A DNA stretch of 64,000 bases, taken from assembly GCA_037693485.1 (NCBI GenBank), contig CM075345.1, positions 1,195,501-1,259,500 on the forward strand. Reading direction: 5' to 3'. The notes under the pieces were generated by a model, which had not been told where the DNA came from, made no database searches, and worked only from the letters and a program-made list of their open reading frames with translations. Both the position numbers and the translations under genes were made by a program. The DNA is from Kitagawia praeruptora (taxonomy: Eukaryota; Streptophyta; Magnoliopsida; Apiales; Apiaceae). Below are positions 11,641 through 23,518 of the stretch, piece by piece; positions within the stretch are counted from its first letter, which is position 1, and every line of letters starts with the position of its first letter.

Positions 11641-13095
11641 AAACCTCAATACTTACACGATGGAAGGCATAATGGTAGCCCTGGATCCGGTATCCCTGGA
11701 TTTGGAAGCCCTAAAATTCGGAAGCCCTAGATCCGGTAGCCCTGAAATCCGGTAGCCCTGAACTTGATCTCCTCCAAGCTTTCGATTTGGAAGCCCTGGA
11801 TCCGGAAGCCCTTAGCCCCAAAGACAAAACACCAAGAAGCTAGACTGACTATCCACATGATTGGATTGGGGTCCCAAGAAAGACACCCTAAATTACCACC
11901 CATCAGGAAGCCCCAGCGGAAGGCCTCTTTCGGGCATAGGCACTGTGGAATTCAACTTATCAGTTAGAGCTATGTAACTTTAAACTCAGTTACCGTGAAT
12001 CTTGTCATTCGTAGACACTCGGGGGGTAGCGCATGTGCACCACCCTTGATAGTAGTAAAATGTTCTACCAGTTGAATATCTATAAAGCTGGAAGCAGATT
12101 CCTATTCGATGTCTTCAAAAGCAATATGCCTGATGCAATTGACAAATGAGATCAGTAGTCAAAAAAGAGAAACAATGACGATGTTCTAAATATGTGGATA
12201 AAAAGTCAGTAAAAAGAAGATGTGCACTCATAGTGTGGGGCTTCCATCATGGAAACCTCATGTCAAGGTTTCTAATTCGTTCGGGGGGTAGCACCACCAA
12301 TAATATTGATGTTGGAAGCTGGTGAGGAAAATCATAGAATTAAAAAACTCTTCCTGATGAGCAATTTGATACTGCGGAAGCAAAGATAGGGCTTCTAGTG
12401 CAACTGATCAGCATCCCGGAACACAAATACCATGTAGAAAATGAGCGACCTACCAGCCACGTTGCTAAAAGGGAAACAGCTCAGACGATGAAAAGGTCCT
12501 CAAATATGATTTTTTGAAAGCTGAATTAAGGCATACCCTATAATTCTGTGAAAGGGTTACCGATTGTAAAAAAAAAGTGAGTGGTAGCCTCAATTGTCGT
12601 TTGACCACGAGGCTTCCCATCCAAAATAAGAATGGTTGCCTAAAAAGCCACTAATACAATTTTGAAGAGCACTAACAAGTCTCTCACCCAAGAAGAAAAG
12701 GCATGTAAGCCCTTAAGATGAGCTAATGGAGGTGTCAGTGCCAAGATGATAGAGGCAGCCCTTGGGAAAGGGGCAACCAAATATTACTGCAGCTCCAAAA
12801 AATACAATCATGATTGCAGCCTGACTAGAAGCCTCATGAGAATGGCGAGGATGGCTAGGTGCTAGATGCTCCCAAATAAAGAAGGCCTCTATATATCTTG
12901 ACCGCCTCAGGCTCCCAAAGAGTTATGAACCAGAAATTTCCTTCACAAGATACTCCTATGGAAAGTCTCTCCAGCAGTTGAAGTTCAAATCATGAGATAC
13001 CTTTAGGGAAAAATTATATAAGCAAACAAAGTTCTGAAAAGCTGCCACCAGAATATTAAAGGGATACCAATGATCTCTTTACCAAAAAGGAAGTG
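11641..13095. other. Non-coding part of the outer Tat-like element
   Basis: It begins with degenerate repeats of about 20 bp (CCTGGATCCGGTAGC-like, 11640-11830) and then degenerate sequence with no protease, RT or integrase motif in any frame. Only short frames occur. It ends at the ATATA target site of the inner Tat insertion. Confidence 0.5.
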
Positions 13096-13100
13096 ATATA

Positions 13101-13988
13101 TGTTGTGCCCAAAATCACCATGGGCTGAATTTATGCCCATTAGGCCTTAAGGTTCAATCCATAAAAGTAAGAAGATAGATCCAGTGCAAAGTAGGAAGAA
13201 TTAGATATGAAGAAATGAGCATCATACAGAGAAATAATCAAGAAACCATGGATACCAGGAGGTTCCTAAATGTCTGGAAGCTGAGCAGATCATTCGAAGA
13301 CTAGGTTCCCCTAAGCAGAAGACTTTGATTTAGTATAGCATCATTTACGAAAAGAGGTAAGAGCACGTAAAAATATTAGATGAGTTATCCAGCCTAACAT
13401 GTTTGTTATATTTGTAGGTACATGTACCTATAAAGAGGTTCCTAAGCAATATGTCCCGAAATAAGGAGGTTCCTGAGAAACAGGCTCTTGTGATATATGT
13501 TCCTGAGCACCAAGTTCCTAAGTATAACCGACAGAACGTTCTAGAAGCTATCTAGAACAGATAAACGCATTATTATTGGAATATAATTCTAGGGCGCAGA
13601 TGATCCTAGAATATCTCCGATATACGAGAGAATTAGAATGGGGTATGAACTCGAGTTCTACTCTATTCCCACAACTAGTTCGTGAAAGGCTCTAAAGGAA
13701 CCTGAGTCCTATACGAACTAGGTAATCGAACACAGCTATTTCAGCAGAGACAGAGTTACATTAGAACTACGTGAACTTGATTCCTATATAAGGATACGTA
13801 GGCACCTTGAGGGTAAGACGAATTCAGCTCTCTAGTTCTCTCTAAAGGCACCTGAGATTATTGGAGACACCCTCGAGCTCAGCTCAACCCCACAAACACA
13901 ACCCAAATCGTCCATTGAACAGTTGATCGTTAACCTTACAACTCATCGAGAACCTCACAAAAGTTATTACGAAATCCACTCATCAACA
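13101..13988 (+). repeat. 5' LTR of inner Tat
   Basis: 888 bp, TG...CA, 96% or so identical to 46875-47762. A TATA box (TATATAA) lies at 13785-13791; in the 3' copy the same site reads TATATAC. GGTTCCTGAG/GGTTCCTAAG phrases repeat around 13430-13520. Confidence 0.9.
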
Positions 13989-14007
13989 TTGGCGCTAGAA
14001 GGAGGGG
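13989..14007 (+). other. Primer-binding site of inner Tat
   Basis: TTGGCGCTAGAAGGAGGGG directly follows the 5' LTR. TGGCGC is the expected complement of a tRNA 3' CCA end. Which tRNA it matches was not determined. Confidence 0.7.
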
Positions 14008-14031
14008 AGTTAACATCTTAAGAGTGGAAAG

Positions 14032-14286
14032 ATGGCAGGCAATTTGGATAGCGAAGCAACCAGTTCTGTGGAGAAAACTCATGATGGTGATGAACGTATT
14101 CCTCAGGGAAAGAAGGTTACCTCAGTAGATGTGTTGGAGGTTTTAAAGACTTTTGGAGAACGATTGCCAACTCTGGAACAGGCTTCAGGAAAAAAGAGAA
14201 AGAAGGCAAAGAAGGGAAAGAAATCGAAGGTTACTCCTAAACAATTGGACTTTGAGGAAAAAGGACGGGGAGAAGAGGAAGAGATT
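14032..14286 (+). pseudogene. gag: gag N-terminal fragment of inner Tat, cut by the SIRE insertion
   Basis: An open frame starts at ATG 14032, 24 nt after the primer-binding site, and encodes a charged, lysine-rich N-terminus (GKKRKKAKKGKKSK near residues 63-76) before the SIRE LTR interrupts it at 14287. No domain can be assigned in 85 codons; the gag call rests on position. The rest of gag and all of pol are not found elsewhere in the element. Confidence 0.6.
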
Positions 14287-15005
14287 TGTTAGGAATAATT
14301 TATGAGTTGTGATGTTAAGAATAGAATTTTACTTATACTTCTTGTATATCCTGATCTATAAAGGATTTAGTACTTTGTATAGGATATATGTATTAGACAG
14401 TACTCTGTAGAATTAAGTTAGGAACAGTGCATCGAGGACTACGTGTCAGGAACTGAGATCGAATCCTGATATGTCAAGTCAAATACTGATCAAGTACTGA
14501 TGGAATGGTCAGATCCTGATGCAAGGTGAAATCCTGATATCAGTCATGTTACTGATGATGTCATTAAGGATGCTACAGAAACTGGCAAGTGCTATAAAAT
14601 AGGATTTTTGTTTGGAGAACAAGCAAGAAGATATCATGAAGGAAAGAATTTTCTATTGATGGAAACTATCAACTGGACGGCAGAACATTGTCATGTATAG
14701 ATTATCTTTCTATTATTAGTTGATAGGTAGCATTATAAATACTCTCTCTATATCATTGTAAAAAGTGTTGAGCAAGTTCGTGAGGTTTGTAATCGTAAGT
14801 ATACGAGAGTACAAACAGAGAGAAATTTATTTTGTCAGCAGCTACTAAAGGTATTTGTACACCTTTGGTAGAGTTTGTATTTGATCTCATTAATACAAAC
14901 AGTTTGATTCATTCGTTTATTCTTGTTCATCTATTCAAGCAAAAATCAGACACGATTATATAACTTGTATTCAACCCCCCCTTCTACAAGTTACTCGAGT
15001 TAACA
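14287..15005 (+). repeat. 5' LTR of the SIRE-like copia
   Basis: TG...CA ends, 719 bp, TATA box TATAAATA at 14734-14741. The upstream part contains several ATCCTGAT and TACTGATGG words (14350-14560), a vocabulary shared with the unrelated copia LTR at 36.7 kb. There is no second LTR in the window, so no age can be estimated. Confidence 0.8.
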
Positions 15006-15006
15006 A

Positions 15007-15020
15007 TTGGTATCAGAGCA
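15007..15020 (+). other. Primer-binding site (tRNA-iMet type)
   Basis: TTGGTATCAGAGCA one base after the LTR. TGGTATCAGAGC is the standard plant Ty1/copia primer-binding site complementary to initiator tRNA-Met. Confidence 0.9.
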
Positions 15021-15054
15021 GGTTGATTTCGAATAATCATAAAGATCTGCAATC

Positions 15055-16517
15055 ATGTCTGGTTACAAGGATGGGAACACTAAGATTCCTATGCTCAAGA
15101 GAAACGAATATACTCTATGAGAAGTAAAGATGTTGCATCATCTGGAAGCAACAGATCCTGATTATCTTGACAGAATCAGAGATGGACCTTTTATCCCAAC
15201 GAAGGTTGTTGGACAAGTAACTGTTGATGGTAAATTTGTTCCAAAACATACAGCAGAGAAGCCTAAATCTGAGTGGTCAGATAAGGACAAGGAGAATGTT
15301 CTCAAAGATGCTAAAGTGAGAAACATATTATTCAATAGTCTTGATTCTGTTCTCACTAACTATGTTCTCTCTTGTAAAACTGCTAAGGACATATGGGACA
15401 ATCTTAAGGTTCACTGTGAAGGAACTAAGCCTGTTAGGAAGAATATGAGGACACTACTTATACAACAGTATGATTACTTTGAATCCAAGTCTGGTGAGTC
15501 ACTTATTGATACCTTTGATAGGTTTACAAAACTCATCAATGAGATGGCCATGCATGGTAAATATTATGACTTGGAGGATATGAATACTAAGTTCATGAAA
15601 GCCTTGCCTGATTTCTACAATGAAAAAATATCTGCAATTGAGGAAGCTAATGATCTAGATGAGATATCATTAGAGGCAGTGTATGGAAAACTGAGGGCTT
15701 ATGAACTTGACAAGCAGCAGAAGAAGCACAGGAGTAAAGGAAAGATGAAGACTGTTGCACTCACTGCTCAATCTGAATCAAAGAAGCTTCCAGAGGAACA
15801 GCATAAAGAGCCTACTGTAAAGAACTCAAGGAAGAAGAAAAGCAAAGAAATTCTGAGTCAGAGACTACTGATATAGACTCTCATAACAGTGATTCTGAAT
15901 CAGAGATGCAGGAACTCTTTGCTATGTTTGCTAAAGCTTTCAAGAAAGGAAGATTCAACATGAGAAGATTTAGCAAATGACCTTTTCAAAAGAAGGAGGA
16001 GAAGAAGAGTGATAAAGGCAAAAGTACAATTGTCAAGATTGATAAGGCCAAGATCAAGTGCTTTAACTGCAGCGAGCTTGGACACTTTGCTAGTGAATGT
16101 AAGAAGCCTAGGAATTTAGAAAAGGGCAATGCACTTATGGTCACACAAAAGGATTGGGCTGATTCCAGTGATTCTGAAGAAGATTTGGATTATGACAACA
16201 TTACATTGATGGCAAATGTTTTAGATAAACTTGGATCTCCAAAGAAAACTTCTTCATCTTCCGTTAAGGTATCACTTCACTCTCTTGATTCATTTGATAC
16301 CTTAAATTCTGATGAAATTAGATCTGTCCATGCTGAGTTTAAAAATCTTATGACTAATTTTAGAATTCTTACCAGTGAAAGAGATGAACTTAAGGTTAAG
16401 AATGATGAATTAGTTGATAGAAATAGTTTTCTTGAATCTGAGTTAATTCAAATGGAAGAATACAAGTTAAGTTCTGATAAAGCTAAGCATGATTATAGTG
16501 TTATTCTTGAGGCTTAT
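15055..16517 (+). pseudogene. gag: SIRE-like gag, first part
   Basis: The start is ATG 15055 (MSGYKDGN). The gag core includes ATDPDYLDRIRDGP, KDIWDNLKVHCEGT and ESLIDTFDRFTKLINEM, typical of SIRE/Maximus gag. A zinc knuckle CFNCSELGHFASEC lies at about 16060-16101, followed by an acidic and coiled-coil-like region (residues such as TSERDELKVKNDEL). The lesions are TGA at 15118-15120, a frameshift near 15830 (the first frame ends at 15876) and TGA at 15978-15980. The Athila target site (CTTAT 16513-16517) interrupts it. The gag of this lineage is unusually long, which fits. Confidence 0.85.
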
Positions 16518-17998
16518 TGATAAGTGGATTTATATCCACTTGGAACATTCTAAATCGGTTTAAATTGATTGTCTTGGATTCAAGTTTCTGGTAGTTTTGA
16601 TGTGTTTTGCTTAGTTGTGCAGATTTACGAGAAGGTTGACTAAGGTGGATGCTTCTATTATTTTTTGGGAATTAATTGATTAAAATTCGGATTTTTTAAG
16701 AAGGGTTGTGCAGTCTACACTGTTTGGGCCATATCTTGAGTTCTATAAGTCTGTTTTCAGCCCGTAAGCAGTCCACGCGAAGATAACGAGATTTTCTATC
16801 ATTCTAAGGTGGTCCAGAGGTCCAATTACGTTTGGAACGTTCCAGAAAAACTGAAGAAAAGTCAGCCACGAATTTTCCTTAAAAACAGAATCAGTTTAGG
16901 AAACGTCTTTTACAGAAATTCTATTTTAACTCTATTTTGGGTATTTTCTTGCTGGGCAAGACTTTTAGAGCCTATTTAAACACATCCTACCATTGTAATA
17001 GAGATATACAGATTATCATAGCATTATTATTGTAACCAGCTGAGATCTGCAAGAGAGAAAAGGAGAGAAGGGTTCAACGCTCGTGACAAGCAAGGATCCA
17101 GATCTACTTCATCTTTTGTATACGTTGGATTATAGATTTGTTTTCTCAACTCTTAATTTTTATAATATTATTACGTTTTTCTTCCATATCTTGTTTTACA
17201 TCATGTTTTCATCAAATCCCATGACGATGAACGGTCCAATTATGGGCTAATCGTTGTCGTGGGATCCTAGTGGATTTATCTATGTAGCTTAGTAGTTTGC
17301 ATGCCTTAAAGATTTGTGTGTGGTGTATAATTGATATCCTCGTATGGTTATGCTTAATAGATAGATGCGTCGCGAACATCTAATTTGTTAATCTCTTGTG
17401 AAGTGAAAGTGGATCTTGAGATTTAGAACTTGCCATGCTAGCATAGGTTCATAATTGTTTATCAATATGGTTGTGGTGTGAAATGAAAATACTTATACTG
17501 CCCTATGTGATCTTTATGGATAACTTGTTCTTCAACCGTTATGTTTTCAAATTCTATAGACATATAGGGTCTAAGCATAATTGGTGTCTATTCATCTTCT
17601 ATCTCTTTTGTGGATGTATGTTTAGTTTGGTATGCGTATGCTGACAGGTAGCGTATACTTGTTTCGTGTTGTCCGATCAGATATCAAAACCATTGCACAT
17701 AGTGATTAAAGGCTGCAACTCTAAGTGAAGTAGATGATGAAACTAGGATTCCATGTTTATTCTCATATAAGTAATTCGATTTTTATTCTCGTTAATTGTT
17801 TAATTCTTAGTTTATAATTTGCACTTAGTATAATTTAGATAATCAATTCTCAAATTTGTTATTTTTCTTAGCAGTGAATTAAAACCATACATTGTTGCAT
17901 AGGCATATTTACTGAATAGAACATAACCAGATCTCTGTGGAACGAACTTTAATTGTATTACTTGTGACTACGTGCGCTTGCGTGAAATTAGCATAACA
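16518..17998 (+). repeat. 5' LTR of Athila
   Basis: 1,481 bp. It begins with an imperfect 20-bp palindrome (AAGTGGATTTATATCCACTT) two bases after the palindromic TGATA start. A TATA-like TATTTAAA lies near 16974. It contains one copy of the two-box module (16727-16740 and 16769-16782). It ends GCATAACA. Confidence 0.95.
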
Positions 17999-18004
17999 AG
18001 TTTT

Positions 18005-18021
18005 TGGCGCCGCTGCCGGGG
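18005..18021 (+). other. Primer-binding site of Athila
   Basis: TGGCGCCGCTGCCGGGG lies six bases after the LTR, the usual Athila-lineage site. Confidence 0.85.
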
Positions 18022-18136
18022 ATCATCGGTTTTTTATTTTAGTTTATGTGCTTGTCATCAGTGGTCGTTAGCGTTCACTGACTCGGATTCTTATTTAGTT
18101 TGTTTGTTTCGTGGTGTTTCAGGTACTTGAGTTTGT

Positions 18137-21100
18137 ATGCGAACACGCTTACAAGCACGTTTGGAAGAACTGGCAGAAGACAATCTTGTAGAGAATTTGG
18201 AGAATAAGATAGAAACTGAGACTACTGTAGAGATGGGTGACGCAGCAGCAGCAGCAGTCAAGGCTTTGAAGGACTATTCTCAGCCGAAACTCAATGACAT
18301 TCAGTCTAGCATTATCAGGCCAGCTATTGCAGCGAACAACTTTGAGATCAAGCCAGGCACAATTCAGATGGTGCAGAATTCAGTCCAGTTTGGGGGAGCT
18401 TCTACGGAGGATCCTAACATGCATGTTCGGGACTTTATCGAAATCTGCGACACTTTCAAGTGTAATGGTGTGACGGATGATGCTATCAGGTTGAGGCTTT
18501 TCCCATTCTCTCTGAGGGATAAGGCTAAGAGCTGGCTACACTCTTTACCACCTGGTTCCATCACTACATGGGAAGATCTTGCTCAGAAGTTTCTTACTAA
18601 ATTCTTCCCTATGGCGAAAACTGCAGCAATAAGGAACCAGTTGACTCAATTTCAACAGCAATCTGGTGAGTCATTATGTGAGGCTTGGGAACGCTACAAG
18701 GAGATGCTAAGGAAGTGTCCTCATCATGGCATGCCTGATTGGATGGTTATTAATGGATTCTACAATGGGTTGGGAGCACAGTCTAGACCTTTGCTAGATG
18801 CAGCATCAGGTGGAGCTCTTTGGGCAAAGAGTTATGATGAAGCTTATGATCTTATAGAGATGATGGCTGCTAATGAATATCAGAATCCAACCCAGAGGCT
18901 TTCTCAAGGCAAGGTGGCAGGAGTTTTGGAAGTAGATACAGCTTCAATGATTACGGCTCAGTTGAAGGCTCTTGCTATGAAAGTGGATTCTCTTGCTAAT
19001 TATGGAGTGCAACAGGTGGCTAGTGTTTGTGAGTTATGTGCGGGCGCACATGAGACGAATCAGTGTGCTATCTCTTCTGAATCAGCACAGTTCGTGAGTA
19101 ATTTCCAGAGACCTGCTGCACCAGTTCCAGCCACTTATCATCCTAATAATCGGAATCATCCCAATTTCAGCTGGAGCAACAATCAAAATACTCAACAGTC
19201 GTATCAGCAAGCGAAGCCATTTAATCAAGGCTATCAACAGCCTTACGCTCCAAGGGCACCATATCAACCTCCTGGATTTCAGCAGCAACAACCTCAGGCT
19301 CAGGTAGGGCAATCTTCGAATGAAAAATCAGAGATTGATGATTTGAGAATGATGGTGAAGAATCTGCAAGCTTCTCAAAAGATCTTCGAGAGCCAGCTGG
19401 GACAGATTGCAAGTGCCTTACTTAGTAGACCACAAGGAACTCTTCCTAGTGATACAGAGACTAATCCAGGTAGGAGAGACAACAAGGAACAGGTGAAGGC
19501 CGTAACTTTGAGATCGGGAAAGGTTACAACAGATCCTAAATCAACCGCTAAAGAAGATGAAGAAGTGCAGAATCAGCAAGTGGAAAAATCTGCAATACCT
19601 GAATTTGAAAAATCTGACTTAGTAGCGGATGAGCTAGATGGTGATAAAGAGAAGAGCAAGGAACCTGTTAAAGCTTCAGTGGATCAGTCTACTCAGATCT
19701 ACCCTCCTCCTCCATATCCTAGAAGACTCCAGAAGCAGAAGTTGGATAATAAATTTGCTAGGTTCTTAGAAGTGTTCAAGAAGTTGCACATTAACATACC
19801 TTTTGCGGAAGCTCTTGAAGAGATGCCAAGCTATGCCAAGTTCATGAAGGGAATTCTCTCTCATAAGTTGAAGCTTGATGCATTAGAGACCGTTGCCTTA
19901 ACGGAAGAGTGTAGTGCCGTTCTGCAACAGAAGTTGCCTCCAAAGCTAAAGGATCCGGGTAGTTTTACTATTCCATGCACTATTGGTAATCTATTCTTTG
20001 AGAAGTGCTTGTTTGACTTGGGAGCTAGCATCAATCTCATGCCCTTGTCAGTTTTCTTGCAACTTGGTCTACCGGATCCGAAGCCAACTAACATCTCGTT
20101 ACAGTTGGCCGATCGTTCAATTACTTATCCTAGAGGCATAGTGGAGGATGTCTTGGTGAAAGTTGATAAACTCATCTTCCCTGCTGATTTTGTTATCTTG
20201 GATTTCGAGGAAGATAAGAAGATTCCCATAATCTTGGGAAGGCCATTCCTAGCTACGGGTAGTACTTTGATCGATGTGCAGAAAGGAGAGCTCACCATGA
20301 GGATACAAAATCAGATTGTCACCTTTAATGTGTTCAATGCTATGAAGCTTCCATCTGATGAAGAAGAATGTTTCAATGTTGATTTGGTTGATTCCGTGGT
20401 AGCCAAGGATCTTGATCATTTGTTGCTAACAGATTCTTTGGAAAAAGCATTGAGTGGGAACTCTGAGGTGAAAGATGAAGATGAAGTGATGCAATTTCAG
20501 ATGTTGAATGCAAATTCGTGGAGGAGAAAATTTGACATGCCTTTTGAGTCTCTTGGGTTAAAGGAGCTGGAAAAGTCACAAGTCCGTCTTAAACCATCTA
20601 TTGAGGAGGCTCCTACACTTGAACTCAAACCTTTGCCTAATCACTTGAGGTATGCTTTTCTTGGTGATACCTCTACGCTACCTGTTATTATTTCTTCTAA
20701 TCTATCAGATATCGAGGAAGAAAAGCTCTTGCGTATTTTGAGGGAGTTCAAGTCAGCAATTGGTTGGACGATAGCAGATATCAAGGGAATCAGCCCTTCT
20801 TATTGCATGCATAAAATTCTGCTAGAAGAAGGAGCTAAGCCTACTGTTGAACATCAAAGAAGACTCAATCCGATTATGAAAGAGGTAGTGAAGAAAGAAA
20901 TTCTAAAGTGGCTTGATGCGGGTATTATCTATCCTATCTCAGACAGTTCTTGGGTGAGTCCAGTTCAATGTGTGCCAAAGAAAGGAGGCATGACGGTTGT
21001 TGCTAATGAGAAGAATGAGCTCATCCCTACTCGGACAGTCACGGGGTGGAGAGTTTGCATGGACTATCGGAAGCTCAACAAGGCCACGAGAAAAGACCAC

Positions 21101-23518
21101 TTTCCTCTTCCTTTCATTGATCAGATGTTAGACAGGTTGGCTGGACACGAGTATTATTGTTTGCTTGATGGTTATTCCGGCTATAATCAAATTTGCATTG
21201 CTCCGGAAGATCAAGAGAAGACCACATTCACATGTCCTTTTGGTACTTTTGCTTTTCGTCGAGTTTCTTTTGGACTTTGTGGTGCTCCTGCTACTTTTCA
21301 AAGGTGTATGATGGCTATTTTCTCAGATATGATTGGCACTAATGTGGAGGTTTTCATGGATGACTTCTCAGTTTTTGGTACTTCATATGACGAGTGTTTG
21401 CATAATCTTGGCTTGGTTTTGAAACGTTGTGTGGAGACTAATTTGGTTCTTAATTGGGAGAAGTGTCACTTTATGGTGCAAGAAGGAATTATTCTTGGGC
21501 ACAAGGTATCTAGCAAGGGGCTTGAAGTGGATAGGGCTAAGGTGGAGACAATTGAAAATCTCCCTCCACCTATCTCTGTCAAAGGAATTCGTAGTTTTCT
21601 TGGTCATGCGGGATTCTATCGGCGATTCATTCAAGACTTCTCGAAAATCTCTAAACCTTTGTGTAATCTGTTGGAGAAGGATGTTCCGTTCAAGTTTGAT
21701 GATGAATGTCTTGCAGCTTTTGAGCTCTTGAAGAAGAAGCTGACCACTACACCTGTTATTACTGCACCTAATTGGGAGGAACCGTTTGAGCTAATGTGTG
21801 ATGCTAGTGACTATGCTGTTGGAGCTGTGCTTGGGCAAAGGAAGGACAAAATTTTTCATGTGGTTTACTATGCTAGTAAAACCCTCAATGATGCTCAGCT
21901 TAACTACACCACTACGGAGAAGGAGTTGCTAGCAGTTGTCTATGCTTTCGAGAAATTCCGATCTTATTTGCTTGGTACTAAGGTGATTGTGTATACGGAT
22001 CATGCTGCTATTCGATATTTCATGTCGAAGAAGGATTCAAAGCCTAGATTGATTCGTTGGGTGCTTCTTTTGCAAGAGTTTGATGTGGAAATCAAGGATA
22101 GAAAAGGCACAGAAAATCAAGTGGCGGATCATCTCTCACGCTTGGAGGACCATGGCATGGATTCACATAACAAATCTCTTATTAATGAATCTTTTCCAGA
22201 TGAGCAACTTTTTGTAGTGCAAGATGAAGAGCCATGGTTTGCAGATTATGTGAACTATTTGGTGAGCAATGTTATTCCTCCGGGTTTTTCGAGTGCTCAA
22301 AGGAAGAAGTTTCTACATGATGTGAAGTGGTACCGTTGGGATGAACCGTTTTTGTTTAGACAGGGAGCAGATCAGATGATCAGACGATGCATTCCGTATA
22401 GTGAGACGGAGAGTGTTTTGAGAGATTGCCACTCAACTGTGTATGGTGGTCATTATGGTGGAGAAAAGACAGCAGCTCGTGTGCTTCAAGCAGGTTTTTA
22501 TTGGCCTACCTTGTTCAAGGATGCTCATCAGTTTGTAATGAGTTGTGATCGATGTCAAAGGGTTGGCAATATTTCTAGAAGGAACGAGATGCCTCTTAAC
22601 ATGCTTCTTGAGGTAGAGATCTTTGATGTTTGGGGAATTGACTTCATGGGACCTTTTATTTCTTCATGCAATAATCAGTATATCTTGCTAGCTGTGGATT
22701 ATGTGTCAAAATGGGTTGAGGTGAAAGCCTTACCAAACAATGATGCTAAGGTAGTGCTGAATTTTCTTCACAAGCAGATTTTCACACGTTTTGGAACTCC
22801 ACGTGCTATAATCAGTGATGAGGGGACACACTTCTGTAATCGTCAGTTTACTACGTTGATGGCAAAGTATAATGTGACGCATCGTGTTGCCACTGCATAT
22901 CATCCCCAAACTAATGGTCAAGCGGAGGTCTCGAATCGTGAAATCAAAAGAATTCTGGAGAAAGTGGTGAATCCGTCTCGTAAGGATTGGTCATTGAAGT
23001 TGGATGAAGCTGTGTGGGCGTACAGAACTGCCTACAAAACTCCTCTAGGTATGTCTCCGTTTCAGTTGGTTTATGGTAAAGCATGTCATTTGCCTGCAGA
23101 GTTAGAACACAAGGCATATTGGGCATTGAAGAAGTTAAATTTGGATATTAAGGCTGCGGGTGCAAAACGGTTGCTTCAATTGAATGAACTTGAGGAATTT
23201 CGTGAGCAAGCTTACGAAAATAATAAAATGTATAAGGAGAAGGTCAAGAGGTGGCATGATAAAAGGTTGAGGCCCAAGGCATTTTTACCGGGACAACTAG
23301 TGTTGCTATTTAATTCTCGCATCAAGCTTTTTCCGGGAAAACTCAAGTCGAGATGGTCGGGTCCGTTTATTGTTAAGACGGTGTATCCTCATGGAGCTAT
23401 TGAAATTTATGAAACAACACCGGATCATACTTTCAAGGTTAATGGACAGAGGTTGAAGCATTACTATGGAGGTTCGTTTGATCGCGAGAAGGTTTCCGCT
23501 ATTTTGGCATCGACGTAA
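18137..23518 (+). CDS. gag-pol: Athila gag-pol polyprotein (1,793 aa, complete)
   Basis: A single frame encodes everything needed for particle formation, reverse transcription and integration. Gag spans residues about 1-420, with PNMHVRDFIEICDTFKCNG, SWLHSLPPGS and a CX2CX3HX4C knuckle (CELCAGAHETNQC), then a Q/P-rich linker. Protease has DLGAS with catalytic D627. Reverse transcriptase has FMDD with D1075 and D1076. RNase H shows D1222, E1263 and D1288. Integrase has an HHCC-type zinc region (HYGG...CDRCQR) and the triad D1502, D1561, E1597 (DD35E). Start ATG 18137 is the first in frame after the leader. No stops or frameshifts are present, unlike every other retroelement ORF here. Activity is unproven, but no disabling lesion is visible. 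Confidence 0.95.
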   Translation: MRTRLQARLEELAEDNLVENLENKIETETTVEMGDAAAAAVKALKDYSQPKLNDIQSSIIRPAIAANNFEIKPGTIQMVQNSVQFGGASTEDPNMHVRDFIEICDTFKCNGVTDDAIRLRLFPFSLRDKAKSWLHSLPPGSITTWEDLAQKFLTKFFPMAKTAAIRNQLTQFQQQSGESLCEAWERYKEMLRKCPHHGMPDWMVINGFYNGLGAQSRPLLDAASGGALWAKSYDEAYDLIEMMAANEYQNPTQRLSQGKVAGVLEVDTASMITAQLKALAMKVDSLANYGVQQVASVCELCAGAHETNQCAISSESAQFVSNFQRPAAPVPATYHPNNRNHPNFSWSNNQNTQQSYQQAKPFNQGYQQPYAPRAPYQPPGFQQQQPQAQVGQSSNEKSEIDDLRMMVKNLQASQKIFESQLGQIASALLSRPQGTLPSDTETNPGRRDNKEQVKAVTLRSGKVTTDPKSTAKEDEEVQNQQVEKSAIPEFEKSDLVADELDGDKEKSKEPVKASVDQSTQIYPPPPYPRRLQKQKLDNKFARFLEVFKKLHINIPFAEALEEMPSYAKFMKGILSHKLKLDALETVALTEECSAVLQQKLPPKLKDPGSFTIPCTIGNLFFEKCLFDLGASINLMPLSVFLQLGLPDPKPTNISLQLADRSITYPRGIVEDVLVKVDKLIFPADFVILDFEEDKKIPIILGRPFLATGSTLIDVQKGELTMRIQNQIVTFNVFNAMKLPSDEEECFNVDLVDSVVAKDLDHLLLTDSLEKALSGNSEVKDEDEVMQFQMLNANSWRRKFDMPFESLGLKELEKSQVRLKPSIEEAPTLELKPLPNHLRYAFLGDTSTLPVIISSNLSDIEEEKLLRILREFKSAIGWTIADIKGISPSYCMHKILLEEGAKPTVEHQRRLNPIMKEVVKKEILKWLDAGIIYPISDSSWVSPVQCVPKKGGMTVVANEKNELIPTRTVTGWRVCMDYRKLNKATRKDHFPLPFIDQMLDRLAGHEYYCLLDGYSGYNQICIAPEDQEKTTFTCPFGTFAFRRVSFGLCGAPATFQRCMMAIFSDMIGTNVEVFMDDFSVFGTSYDECLHNLGLVLKRCVETNLVLNWEKCHFMVQEGIILGHKVSSKGLEVDRAKVETIENLPPPISVKGIRSFLGHAGFYRRFIQDFSKISKPLCNLLEKDVPFKFDDECLAAFELLKKKLTTTPVITAPNWEEPFELMCDASDYAVGAVLGQRKDKIFHVVYYASKTLNDAQLNYTTTEKELLAVVYAFEKFRSYLLGTKVIVYTDHAAIRYFMSKKDSKPRLIRWVLLLQEFDVEIKDRKGTENQVADHLSRLEDHGMDSHNKSLINESFPDEQLFVVQDEEPWFADYVNYLVSNVIPPGFSSAQRKKFLHDVKWYRWDEPFLFRQGADQMIRRCIPYSETESVLRDCHSTVYGGHYGGEKTAARVLQAGFYWPTLFKDAHQFVMSCDRCQRVGNISRRNEMPLNMLLEVEIFDVWGIDFMGPFISSCNNQYILLAVDYVSKWVEVKALPNNDAKVVLNFLHKQIFTRFGTPRAIISDEGTHFCNRQFTTLMAKYNVTHRVATAYHPQTNGQAEVSNREIKRILEKVVNPSRKDWSLKLDEAVWAYRTAYKTPLGMSPFQLVYGKACHLPAELEHKAYWALKKLNLDIKAAGAKRLLQLNELEEFREQAYENNKMYKEKVKRWHDKRLRPKAFLPGQLVLLFNSRIKLFPGKLKSRWSGPFIVKTVYPHGAIEIYETTPDHTFKVNGQRLKHYYGGSFDREKVSAILAST